Both the position numbers and the translations under genes were made by a program. From Acidimicrobiaceae bacterium (lineage in GTDB: Bacteria > Actinomycetota > Acidimicrobiia > Acidimicrobiales > Aldehydirespiratoraceae), in the NCBI GenBank assembly GCA_009844405.1, contig VYBO01000142.1, positions 1-48,975 of the forward strand: a stretch of 48,975 nt of DNA, read 5' to 3'. Every line of letters begins with the position of its first letter. Within the stretch, counting starts at the first letter, position 1. Of the stretch, positions 19,145-28,515 are shown one piece after another. The notes beneath the pieces were generated by a model that saw nothing but the letters and a program-made list of their open reading frames with translations, was not told where the DNA came from and did no database searches.

Positions 19145-22066
19145 ATGGCCACAACTGAGCCCACCGTCAACACCTACCTGGCGCAGACCCTGCGCACCAT
19201 GCACCCTCGTTGGAGCGAGAAGGGCGCGATCGTCTCGCAGGCGACCGGCGTGCTCGAGGGCGGCGAGGGCAGGCAGCCCGACATCCTCGTGCGGGTCCAC
19301 GACGCCGGTCCGCTGGTCATCGAGGCCGAGTTCCATCCGGCCCGGAGCCTCGAGGACGACGCGCTCTCGCGGGTGGGGGCCACCACGGGGCATCCGCGGC
19401 GGCCCATCGAGACCGTGGTGGCGCTCCGCTACCCGCGGCGGCTGCGGGGCGTGGCCGAATCCGAACTGGCCGAGACCCTGGCCGCTTGCGACGATCTGGC
19501 GTGGTGTGTGTGGCGCGAGGGGGCGGGCGAAGTCAGGTTTCCGAACGAAGGATGGCTGGTCGGAGGCCTTGCAGACCTCGCCGGCACGGTCGAGACCCTG
19601 GCGGTGTCGCCCCGCCGCCTAGACGATGCCGCCGACCGGCTCCAATACGCCGTCGAGGAGGGCGCCGGGCTGATCTCCGAGACCGGCGCCGCCACCGAGC
19701 GCCATGTGGCCGAGTGCCTCCATCAGGAGGCAGGCAGGCAGACGACGAGAATGGCGGCGTCCATCATCTTGAACGCCTTCCTGTTCCAGATCGCGGTGGC
19801 GTCGAGCCACGGCACTCCCACCATCGAGGAGACCGCGGCCGCGTCGGGCGATCCGGAGCGACTCAGCAAGCCGGATGTGCTCGACGCCTGGGGCCGCATC
19901 CTGGAGATCAACTACTGGCCGGTGTTCGAGGTCGCCCGACGGCTGCTGCTTCCCATCGAGCGGCGCCGCGCCGAGCACCTGTGCGATCGGCTGGCACTGG
20001 CCGCGGCGACCCTGGCCGGGGCGGGCGCAGTGGAGGTCCAGGACCTCGCCGGGCAGATGTTCGGGCGCCTGATCGCCGACCGCAAGTTCCTGGCCACCTT
20101 CTACACGCTCCCGGAATCGGCGGCCCTGCTGGCCGAAATGGCAGTGGCCCGCCTCGACGGCCGGGTCGACTGGTCCGACGAAGTGGCGGTGACCGACCTG
20201 CGGATCGGGGACCTCGCCTGCGGGACCGGCGCATTGCTGTCGGCGGTCTACAGACGGGTCGTGGCCCGCGTGCGCAGGGCCGGCCGCGACGACGCCGCGA
20301 TCCACGCGGCCATGATGCAGGAGGCACTGATCGGCGCCGACATCATGCCCGCCGCCGCGCACCTGACCACGACCATGCTCTGCGCGTCGCACCCGGCCGT
20401 CGGCTTCGGCAAGTGCGGCGTGCATGTGCTGCCTTTCGGCCGCACCCCGGACGGCCGGGTGGCGGTGGGCTCACTGGATCTGCTCGGCGACGCCGGGACG
20501 CTCTCGCTGCTGGGACGGCCCGGTACCCGGTTGGCGGGGCGGTTCGATGACGAAGAGCCCGACGACGACCTGATGGAATGCAACGTCGGCGACGGCACGC
20601 TCGACCTGTGCATCATGAATCCGCCGTTCACGCGGCCCACCAACCATGAGACCGCTCAGGCCGCTGGAGTGCCGGTGCCGTCGTTCGCCGGTTTCGGCGC
20701 CACGTCCGACGATCAGCGGGCCATGTCCGCCCGCCTCGCCGAACTGACCCCGGGCGGCGGCTCGGCGCGCGCCGGCCACGGCAATGCCGGCTTGGCCTCC
20801 AACTTCGTGGACCTTGCGCACGCCAAGTTGCGCCCGGGCGGCGTGCTGGCGCTCATTCTGCCGTTCGCGGCGGTGTCCGGTCGCTCCTGGGAGGGACTGC
20901 GCCGGCTGCTGGCCAGTCAATATTGCGACGTGTCCGTGACCTCCATAGCGACCCACGGAAGCACGGCACGAGCGTTCTCGGCCGACACCGGCATGGCCGA
21001 GATCGCGCTCGTGGCGGTCAAGCGCCCCGCGACGGCGGCCGCGGCCGTACAGTCGCCGGTCGACTGGATCAGCCTCGCCAGGCGACCGGCGACCATCACC
21101 GAGGCGGTGCAGGTGGCCCGGGCCATCGACGACCGGGGAGAGCCGAAGGGCACTCCAGCCATCGAGATCGGCCACGACCGTGCCGGCTGTGTGCTTCCGG
21201 GCGCCATCTCCCAAGGAGGGCTCACCGGGGTGACCGAACCGGAAGTAGCGGCCTGCGGTCTTGCACTGAGCCGATCCGCTCCGCGTCTTCCCCGCGTCGG
21301 GGATCTGCCGATCCCCATGGCGCCGCTGGGGGAGACGGGCAGGCCCGGACCAGTGCACAGAGACATCAGCGGCACGGACAAGACGACCGGCGCCCACCGC
21401 GGTCCGTTCGACGTCAAGCCCCTGGTCGCGGGTCGGACACCGACCTACCCGGTGCTGTGGGCCCACGAGGCCGGCTCGGGTCGGGAGTCGCAGATCGAGG
21501 TCCGGCCCGACACACAGGGAAGGGTCCGCTTCGGCATGGAGGAGGAGGCGCTGGCGGTGTGGGAGAGCTCGACCCGGCTCCACATCAACCTCGACTTCCA
21601 ACTCAACAGCCAGGCGCTGGCGGCCTGCATCACGGCCGAGCCGTGCATCGGCGGTCGGGCTTGGCCCTCGTTCGCTCTCGAATCGGTGGCATGGGAGGAG
21701 GCCGTGGCACTGTGGATGAACACCACGCTCGGCCTGATCGGGTTCTGGTTCGCGGCGAGCCGGCAGCAGCAGGGGCGTGCCAACGTGACCATCACCCGGC
21801 TGGAGGACCTGGTCGCGGTCGATCCTCGCAGACTTGCCGACGGGCAGCTCGCCGCCGCCGGCGAGGTGTTCGAACGCTTCAGGCTGCGTCGGCTGCTGCC
21901 GGCCAACGAGGCGTACCGCGACGACACCCGCTGGGAACTGGATGAGGCGGTGCTGTGCGAGGTGCTCGGGCTGCCGGCGGAGGTTCTCGTTCCGCTGGCC
22001 GTTCTGCGCACCCAGTGGTGCGAGGAGCCCTCGGTGCACGGAGGCAAGTCGACCCGCCCGGGCTAG
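19145..22066 (+). CDS. N6-adenine DNA methyltransferase with N-terminal PD...ExE nuclease-like region
   Basis: 973 aa; motif I DLACGTGALLSAVYRR, motif IV NPPF; N-terminus GRQPDILVRVHDAGPLVIEAEFHP; TACAGT 7 nt before the ATG suggests a leaderless transcript. Confidence 0.85.
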   Translation: MATTEPTVNTYLAQTLRTMHPRWSEKGAIVSQATGVLEGGEGRQPDILVRVHDAGPLVIEAEFHPARSLEDDALSRVGATTGHPRRPIETVVALRYPRRLRGVAESELAETLAACDDLAWCVWREGAGEVRFPNEGWLVGGLADLAGTVETLAVSPRRLDDAADRLQYAVEEGAGLISETGAATERHVAECLHQEAGRQTTRMAASIILNAFLFQIAVASSHGTPTIEETAAASGDPERLSKPDVLDAWGRILEINYWPVFEVARRLLLPIERRRAEHLCDRLALAAATLAGAGAVEVQDLAGQMFGRLIADRKFLATFYTLPESAALLAEMAVARLDGRVDWSDEVAVTDLRIGDLACGTGALLSAVYRRVVARVRRAGRDDAAIHAAMMQEALIGADIMPAAAHLTTTMLCASHPAVGFGKCGVHVLPFGRTPDGRVAVGSLDLLGDAGTLSLLGRPGTRLAGRFDDEEPDDDLMECNVGDGTLDLCIMNPPFTRPTNHETAQAAGVPVPSFAGFGATSDDQRAMSARLAELTPGGGSARAGHGNAGLASNFVDLAHAKLRPGGVLALILPFAAVSGRSWEGLRRLLASQYCDVSVTSIATHGSTARAFSADTGMAEIALVAVKRPATAAAAVQSPVDWISLARRPATITEAVQVARAIDDRGEPKGTPAIEIGHDRAGCVLPGAISQGGLTGVTEPEVAACGLALSRSAPRLPRVGDLPIPMAPLGETGRPGPVHRDISGTDKTTGAHRGPFDVKPLVAGRTPTYPVLWAHEAGSGRESQIEVRPDTQGRVRFGMEEEALAVWESSTRLHINLDFQLNSQALAACITAEPCIGGRAWPSFALESVAWEEAVALWMNTTLGLIGFWFAASRQQQGRANVTITRLEDLVAVDPRRLADGQLAAAGEVFERFRLRRLLPANEAYRDDTRWELDEAVLCEVLGLPAEVLVPLAVLRTQWCEEPSVHGGKSTRPG

Positions 22067-22290
22067 CCGCGTCAGCGTACCGCACGCTGGACCTCCGGCC
22101 CGCGACATTACATGGAAAATATTGAGGATTGTCACCGTGCCGGTTCGCCGGTAGGGTCGAATCCATGCGGGTCGGGTTCACCAAGACCCTGGCCCTGGAG
22201 TACGGCCACCGGGGCCTCCGGCAACTGGAAGCCCCGCCTCGACGGCTCCCTCGGCCTGCTGCTCGATCGGGTCGGCAGATCTGGTTTCGG

Positions 22291-25200
22291 TCAGCCGGTC
22301 CAGAGCCAGTCCAGCTCCGAGAAGGCTAGCGCCCGGTGGAAGTTCTCGATGTTGTCGCGGACGTTGAGTATGAGGCAGCGGCAGTTGCCGCCGTTCTTCG
22401 GGCCTCGCAGGCCCCGGCCGACCATCTGGAAGTAGAGATTCGGGCTGTACACCGGGCGGGCCACGATGATGGCCCGTGTCCTCGGAGCGTCGAAGCCCTC
22501 ACGGAAGACGGCGTAGTTGACCAGAGCTTGGATCTTGCCCTCGCGGAACTGCTCCACCACGCGGCGCCGGGTGGCGTGCTCCGTCTCCCCGCTCACCGCG
22601 CGTGCAGTAATGCCCTTCCGGTTGAGCAACGCGGAGACGGTCTGGGCGTGCTCGACCGAGGTGGCGAACACGAGGGTGGGCCAGCCGGGCTTGATGTGGA
22701 CGTCGAACGCGTCGACGATGCGTTGTGTTCGCTCGGCGTCCCGGGCGATCCGCTCCTCTGCGGCCCGCGGCAGCCAGCCAACGCTCGGCGTCGCACCGGA
22801 AGCCCCTTCTCCACGCGTGAATCGCTGCATCTGGCTGAGTTCGTCGGCACTCAGCTCAAAGGTCGCGCCGTCGATGAGTTCATGGTCTGCCAGTGCGAGC
22901 ACCCTGGTGCGTTGGAGTTCCTCGATGACGGCCTGCGGGTCGTCGCTGCTGAACGCCCCGGCGTCGAGGCGGTTGCTGCCGTAGCGATTGACGAGCCGCG
23001 CCGTCTCCCTCTCGTCATGGCCTCGGTACGGAGTGGCGGTCAGGCCGAGAAGGAACGGTTCCTCCTGCCGCGTGCGGAACGTCAACCCGAGTTCGCCGAA
23101 CACGTTTGTCGAGGTCGGCGCGATCGACCTGTGAGCCTCGTCGAAGACCACCAGCCGGAACCCCTTGAGGAAGTCGTATCCCGGCGACGAGAGCCTGCTG
23201 TAGGCGGTCTGAATGGAGGCCACCACGACGTGCAACTTGCGAGTCTGCAGCGGTCGAGGCTGGCCGCGCCACATGCGCGAGATGCGGAGCCGGGTGGTCC
23301 GGCTGCCGATGCTGGCCCAGACCTGGCGCCAGGCCTCAACCGCCTGTTCGCAGAGTTCGTCGCGGTCCGCTATCCACAGCACGCCGCCGTCGAAGCCGTC
23401 GTCACGGATGGCTTCGACTATTGCTTGCACCGCCACGCGGGTCTTTCCTGATCCTGTGGGCATGCTGATCATCCCGCGCCGGGATCCGGTCTCCGAGTGC
23501 TCGGCCTGCATTAGTCGGCGAACGTTCTCCACAACTGTCCGCTGGTAGTCGTGCAGGTCAGGCAACTCCCACGGACCGTCGACAACTTCGAACGGCGGCC
23601 GCGGTCTGCTCCGCTCTCCCGCCCATTCTTCCGCGAAGCCGAGGGATCGCACGAAGTCAACCGCTCGAGCAGACCCAGCCCACTTGGAAGGGGGCTTCAG
23701 CGGGCCCAGCCGGTGCCGGAACTGCCTCAGTGCGTCGGTGTGGTAGGTCGCGATCGCTGCCTCAGCAATGTCGGTACCGGTGAGCTGTTCCCGACCGTCA
23801 GCCTCGAGGGCTTCCAGCAGGGATGGCGGCAGCCCGGCACGCAGGCCGCGCTCGCCTACGGCAGCCAGCAGGCGGCCGGCATCCGTGGTGTGCTGCCGCA
23901 CACGCGCGCGACGCTCTTCGACCTCGGACGGCGTGGTACCGCTCGCAATGTCCTCCATCACCGACTCACTCAGGTCGAGATGGAGCGCTTGCACCACCTG
24001 TCGAAGGCCGCTGAGCCTGTCCTCGTCGGTAGCGGCCGCAAGGTACACGTCGTCGCCGTCAAGGAGGCACACTCGGTCCTCGTGCCCCACCCGGATGCGC
24101 TCACAACGGACAAGTTGGAGAGATTCAATGTTGCCGCGCGTGTAGTCCTGCAGACCGGGCCACACGTCTATCAACGGAACCGGATCATGCACGCCGAAGA
24201 ACTCCGGTGCCGGGTCAGCAAGTCCGAAGGCGCTCTTGATGCGGTCGGCATTCGAATGGCGCAATAGGCAGAGGAGGGCATCGGTGTTGCGCGGAGGATC
24301 ACCGAGGGCATCGGCGAACGCGACGATGCCGTCGGCGGTCCCTATGCGCCCTAGTTCGCGGATCATCCGAACGGCGAGCGATTCGCAGTCTTGCTCGGGA
24401 TACCACTCTCTGTTACTCCCTGTGTGCCACATCGTCAGCGGCGCGTAGCAGTCGTCGTGCGACAGCAGGGCGTCGGTGTAGAGCGCTCGGCCTTCATCCG
24501 AGAGGGTTGTGAGCACGTTGAGCGGTCCGAGTCCGCGGCTTGACATAAAGCTCAGATAGCCCTGTCGAGGCGTGTACGGGAGGTCGTCGCGTGATCGATA
24601 GTGCTGCTCGCACTCGTCCTCATGACGGTCGTACGACGGCTCTATCGAAAGGTCACGCCCGCCTCGTGGCTGCTTGACCACGCCCAGATGCTCGAGTAGC
24701 GCCTCATCGGGTCCGTGGAAGCCCATGTCGACGGTCGCGTCATTGTCTCGACTGCCGTCTTCAGGCACGATCGAGTCGGGCCGGAGCACAGAGTGCGGCG
24801 CCGCCCAGGCCCCTGATCGTGTGAGTACGCGAATCCTTCCGAGTCGTCCAGCGCGCGCCCGATTCGGGGGCCCTCTGATGGCGCCCAGCGCTTCTTGCAC
24901 CTCCAGACGCCGTGAAGCAACCCAGAACGTCCGCCAATCCTCGTCGGAGGGACTGTGTCCAAGTCGCAGGGCCCGGTCAGCGAGCATTCTGAAGCCGGTT
25001 TCGGCCGTCTGCTCCCGAAGCCCCAGTTTCCTGAGGGCAGCAAGCGCATGGCTGTCCGCCGCCAGTGTCGGGTGCACGCAGGACCGAGGGTCGATTGTGC
25101 TGCCAACGGTCGGAGACTCGTAGGGCAGGAAGAGGCTCGCGGGATCGGGGAGTCTCCAAGCGCCGTTCGCCGTCAGCACAATGTTGCCGAGGTCCCCGGG

Positions 25201-26772
25201 CCCGAGTCTTGAGATGTCCAGGAGTGCCGCAACTCGCACTGCGACGCTCGATGCTTGCACCTGCTCAGGCGAGCGGGGGGCTTGCACTAGCGCTTCTAGC
25301 CACGCTCTTGCTGTTGCTCGCGGTGCCTCGCGATACGGAGTCTCGGGGTCGGACTCGAACAGCGCGTTGACTCGAGCGATCCTGTTGCGGGTCAGTGCCT
25401 TGTGGTGGAGCCAGTTCGTCGGTCGGGCGTCGTGCGATGCCCACAGGTCGAGAGCCTCCGCTGTCTGGCGGGGGTTCGACGCGAGCAGCGAGGGGGCGTA
25501 GGCGATCTCATTCGCACGCTTGAGCCGTCCGTCCTGATTGGGGAGAATGGCACGTCCGTGGATTGTCGAATAAAGATGGTGCCGGAGCCGGTCGGCGTGG
25601 AGAGAATCGCCGGCCTGATGGCGGCGCGGCAGAGCATCCAGGTGTCGGGCAGGGTCGGCGCCGGTTGCCAGCTGTGGCAGAGCGTCCGCGATCAACTTGG
25701 CTGCGGCGTGGATCAGCTCTTCGTTGAAGGGGCCGGTGAGGAGGTTCTGCCGGTCCACGTTGGTCTTCCAGGGCGCGTTCAGGATGCCGGCCACAAGGCT
25801 CTGCGTTTCTGTCGGGAAATAGGTCCAGAAGGTTCCCGGCTGATCGAGCCGCTCCAGCGGCGCAGCCCACCAGAGCTTCACGTCGTCCTGTGACTCTCCG
25901 TGCCTGCGGTCGGCGGCGGCGTCCGGCGACAGTTGGACCTGCTTGTCGAAGAGCTTCCACGCACTCTCGGTTCCGTCGTCGCGCAGGCGCCATTCGTCGT
26001 CGAGTTCGGACAGCTCCAGGCCACGGTCGAGCACACGCGAGCCGTCGGTGATCCTGAGCCTCCTGACATGCTTGACGAACAGGAGAAACTCGGCCGGAAA
26101 CGCCTTCATCTGGGCGTGAAGATCCTCGTATGCACCGGGCTTGAGCGCCAATCGGATGATGTTGGAGGCCCAGGACATCAGTTCGCGCCCGGCCTCGTCG
26201 TCGAGGCACTCCGCGGGATCGATCGGATCGGCGATCCGCAGCACGGGGTACAGCGGGACGTCCGGGACGACCTGGCTGATGCGCTCGTCCGAGCGGTTCC
26301 TGTCGAAGCGGAACGATCCGCTGCGGCTCAGGAACTCCGGCGAGTCGCTCACGCCGAGCAGCGACTTGAATCCCAGACCGAACGTTCCGATCTGGCTGGT
26401 GGCTCGCTTGGGCGACATGTGCGAGAACATCAGCGCCCTCACACCGTCCTCGTCGATAGGGCCGCCGTCGTCGGCGCAGTAGAGGCAGTCGTCGGCCAGT
26501 CGGACCTCGATGCGGCCACCGCGCGGTGCCCGGGGGCTGCATGCCCCGTCACTGGCTGAGGAGGCCGGCGCGAGCGCATCAGCGCCGTTTTGCACCAACT
26601 CGTAGAGCTGGCGGTGCTGGTAGCCGCCGCTGGCGGTGTCAGCCTCGAGGTTGGCGTGTTCGGTGACAAGGTTCGGCTGCGCGCGATAGGAGTCGAGAGT
26701 GCGCTGTGACTCCTCAGCGATGTAGCGGCCCAACTCTTCGTGCGGACCAGCCCAACCCGTCAGCGGTGACAT
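22291..26772 (-). CDS. GHKL/sacsin-like ATPase fused to SF2 (ResIII/DEAH) helicase
   Basis: 1493 aa; N-terminal QLYELVQNGADAL / CADDGGPIDEDG / IGTFGLGFKSLLGV (Bergerat-fold boxes); C-terminal MPTGSGKTRVAVQAI, VVFDEAHRS, LLGLTATPYR, QMVGRGLRGPKNGG. Confidence 0.9.
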   Translation of the reverse strand: MSPLTGWAGPHEELGRYIAEESQRTLDSYRAQPNLVTEHANLEADTASGGYQHRQLYELVQNGADALAPASSASDGACSPRAPRGGRIEVRLADDCLYCADDGGPIDEDGVRALMFSHMSPKRATSQIGTFGLGFKSLLGVSDSPEFLSRSGSFRFDRNRSDERISQVVPDVPLYPVLRIADPIDPAECLDDEAGRELMSWASNIIRLALKPGAYEDLHAQMKAFPAEFLLFVKHVRRLRITDGSRVLDRGLELSELDDEWRLRDDGTESAWKLFDKQVQLSPDAAADRRHGESQDDVKLWWAAPLERLDQPGTFWTYFPTETQSLVAGILNAPWKTNVDRQNLLTGPFNEELIHAAAKLIADALPQLATGADPARHLDALPRRHQAGDSLHADRLRHHLYSTIHGRAILPNQDGRLKRANEIAYAPSLLASNPRQTAEALDLWASHDARPTNWLHHKALTRNRIARVNALFESDPETPYREAPRATARAWLEALVQAPRSPEQVQASSVAVRVAALLDISRLGPGDLGNIVLTANGAWRLPDPASLFLPYESPTVGSTIDPRSCVHPTLAADSHALAALRKLGLREQTAETGFRMLADRALRLGHSPSDEDWRTFWVASRRLEVQEALGAIRGPPNRARAGRLGRIRVLTRSGAWAAPHSVLRPDSIVPEDGSRDNDATVDMGFHGPDEALLEHLGVVKQPRGGRDLSIEPSYDRHEDECEQHYRSRDDLPYTPRQGYLSFMSSRGLGPLNVLTTLSDEGRALYTDALLSHDDCYAPLTMWHTGSNREWYPEQDCESLAVRMIRELGRIGTADGIVAFADALGDPPRNTDALLCLLRHSNADRIKSAFGLADPAPEFFGVHDPVPLIDVWPGLQDYTRGNIESLQLVRCERIRVGHEDRVCLLDGDDVYLAAATDEDRLSGLRQVVQALHLDLSESVMEDIASGTTPSEVEERRARVRQHTTDAGRLLAAVGERGLRAGLPPSLLEALEADGREQLTGTDIAEAAIATYHTDALRQFRHRLGPLKPPSKWAGSARAVDFVRSLGFAEEWAGERSRPRPPFEVVDGPWELPDLHDYQRTVVENVRRLMQAEHSETGSRRGMISMPTGSGKTRVAVQAIVEAIRDDGFDGGVLWIADRDELCEQAVEAWRQVWASIGSRTTRLRISRMWRGQPRPLQTRKLHVVVASIQTAYSRLSSPGYDFLKGFRLVVFDEAHRSIAPTSTNVFGELGLTFRTRQEEPFLLGLTATPYRGHDERETARLVNRYGSNRLDAGAFSSDDPQAVIEELQRTRVLALADHELIDGATFELSADELSQMQRFTRGEGASGATPSVGWLPRAAEERIARDAERTQRIVDAFDVHIKPGWPTLVFATSVEHAQTVSALLNRKGITARAVSGETEHATRRRVVEQFREGKIQALVNYAVFREGFDAPRTRAIIVARPVYSPNLYFQMVGRGLRGPKNGGNCRCLILNVRDNIENFHRALAFSELDWLWTG

Positions 26773-26915
26773 AAGGTCGTGACGCTATCCGGCCGCACTG
26801 GCGCGGTCGAGACGTCTACACGGCGGCGTTCCAGCCGCAAGAGATCCGACGGTGAACCGGTGGGCCGCGCCCGCGCGCCTGATGCGGGCGGCAGCGCCTC
26901 TTCGGGCCAGGTCCG

Positions 26916-27384
26916 CTATGTGACGACGTTGGGGCGGGGCAGGCCCTGGGCCTCGCACATGGCGTAGTAGGCGGCCAGCACGCCCGGCCCGTCGGTGATC
27001 GACTCAACGTTGCCGTCGGCGTCAAGGTTGAGGTTCACGCCGTGTATCTGGAACCACACGTCGGTCGGCTCGGTGTTGTCGTCAGGCGTGGCGAGCGTGT
27101 GGACGCTGCCGGCCGGCTCGAACAGGAAGGACCCGGCCCGGTTGACCTCCGGGTACTCGAGGTACTTCCAGGCGCCGCTGAGGGTGTGGGCGTACACCGG
27201 TCCGGTATGGCGATGGGTCTGGATCACCACGCCGGGGGCGAACCGGTTGCGCACGATCCACAGGCCCTCGTCGTCGCGCACCATCAGCACCTTGAGCTCG
27301 ATGCCGCCCCCGGCGTCCGCCCACGGGATTTCCTCCTCGCCCCGGTGGATGGTGGTGGGCGTCTCGATCGCGGTGACGGACATG
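26916..27384 (-). CDS. Cupin-domain protein (2,4'-dihydroxyacetophenone dioxygenase-like)
   Basis: WIVRNRFAPGVVIQTHRHTGPVYAHTLSGAWKYLEYPEVNRAGSFLFEPAGSVHTL; ATG at 27384. Confidence 0.8.
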
Positions 27385-27403
27385 TCGTTCCCTCCTGGCT
27401 CTG

Positions 27404-28261
27404 TCAGCCGGATGTGTCCTGCTGGCGCAGGAAGCGCTCGAACTCGGCGCCCAGATCGTCGGGACTGGGGACGCTGCGCTTGGCCCGGGCGTCGGCTCGG
27501 GCCTCGAGGCGCCGCACGTAGGCCACCACGTCTTCGTCGGAGTCCATGGCGTCGTTGACCCGCCGCTCCCACTCCGCCGCGGCCTCGTCGAGCTCGGACC
27601 AGCCGGTGGGCAGCCCGGTCACCCGCTCGAAACGCTCCAGCAGGGCGCGAGCCCCCTTGGGGTTCGGCGCGCCCGACACGTAGTGGGGCACCGCCACCCG
27701 CAGCGACACGGCCGGGATCCCGAACCTCTCGAAGCGATCGTGGAGCACGCCCACGATCCCGGTCGGGCCCTCGTAGGAGGGCCGGTCCAGCCCCCAGGCC
27801 TCGGCCAGGCCCGGGTCGGTGGTGGAGCCGGTCACCCCGAAGGGGCGGGTATGGGGTATGTCGGCGATGTGCGCGCCGACCGTCACCAGCGCGGCGGCCC
27901 CGCTCCGCGTCGCCAGCTCGACCACCACCTCGGCGTAGGACCGCCACTTCAGCTGCGGCTCCGCGCCCACCACCAGCACCAGGTCGTGGCGGGCGTCCGG
28001 CGGGCGCAGCACGTGCACGTCGTTGGCGGGCCAGACGATGTCTCGCCGCTCGTCGCGCAGGCGGATGATGGGTCTCTGCTCGGCGAAGTTGAAGAACTCC
28101 TCACCGTCGATGTGCGCCACCCGGATCGAGTCGCTGCGCTCGCTCAACCACTCGAGGGCGCCCGTCGCCGCCCCGCCCACGTCGAACCAGCCCTGGTAGG
28201 CCGTCACCAGGATCGGCGACCGGAGATCGGGCAGCGTCGCCTCCCAGACCAGACAGCTCAC
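27404..28261 (-). CDS. PAC2 family protein
   Basis: PILVTAYQGWFDVGGAATGALEWL, VVGAEPQLKWRSYAEVVVELA; GTG 28261 (VSCLVWEATLPDLRSP) is a better start than 28528. Confidence 0.82.
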   Translation of the reverse strand: MSCLVWEATLPDLRSPILVTAYQGWFDVGGAATGALEWLSERSDSIRVAHIDGEEFFNFAEQRPIIRLRDERRDIVWPANDVHVLRPPDARHDLVLVVGAEPQLKWRSYAEVVVELATRSGAAALVTVGAHIADIPHTRPFGVTGSTTDPGLAEAWGLDRPSYEGPTGIVGVLHDRFERFGIPAVSLRVAVPHYVSGAPNPKGARALLERFERVTGLPTGWSELDEAAAEWERRVNDAMDSDEDVVAYVRRLEARADARAKRSVPSPDDLGAEFERFLRQQDTSG

Positions 28262-28408
28262 GCCCCAAGCATGGCGCGGATTGCACCCGGCGACACGCCC
28301 AGGACCGGCCCGCCCGCCGTGGTCGTTGCCGGTGTGTTGGACGCGAGCGCTGAGAGGGCTAGTGTTGACGGCGGTGACCACCTTCGCCGACCTCCTGCTT
28401 CTCGTGTA

Positions 28409-28435
28409 GGCGAGCGCCACATATCGGTGCTCGCC
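28409..28435 (+). promoter_or_regulatory. Stem-loop in the leuA 5' region (GGCGAGCGCC-ACATATC-GGTGCTCGCC)
   Basis: 10-bp stem with one G-T wobble, about 80 nt upstream of the leuA ATG. Confidence 0.45.
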
Positions 28436-28515
28436 GATCCCCTCGTGCCTCTGGCCGGGGGGATTTGTGCTTGTTGGGACCCGAACCCGAACCCTCCCCC
28501 ACAAAGGACAAGACG

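Noticed and set aside
22165-22230. Short-chain-dehydrogenase-like scrap (GFTKTLALEYGHRGLR) in the intergenic region between the methyltransferase and helicase genes
   Set aside because: Only about 16 residues match; too short to call a pseudogene.
19145-26772. Calling the region BREX or DISARM
   Set aside because: No PglZ, BrxC/BrxL, DrmB/DUF1998 or PLD gene is present; only the methyltransferase and a helicase are shared themes.
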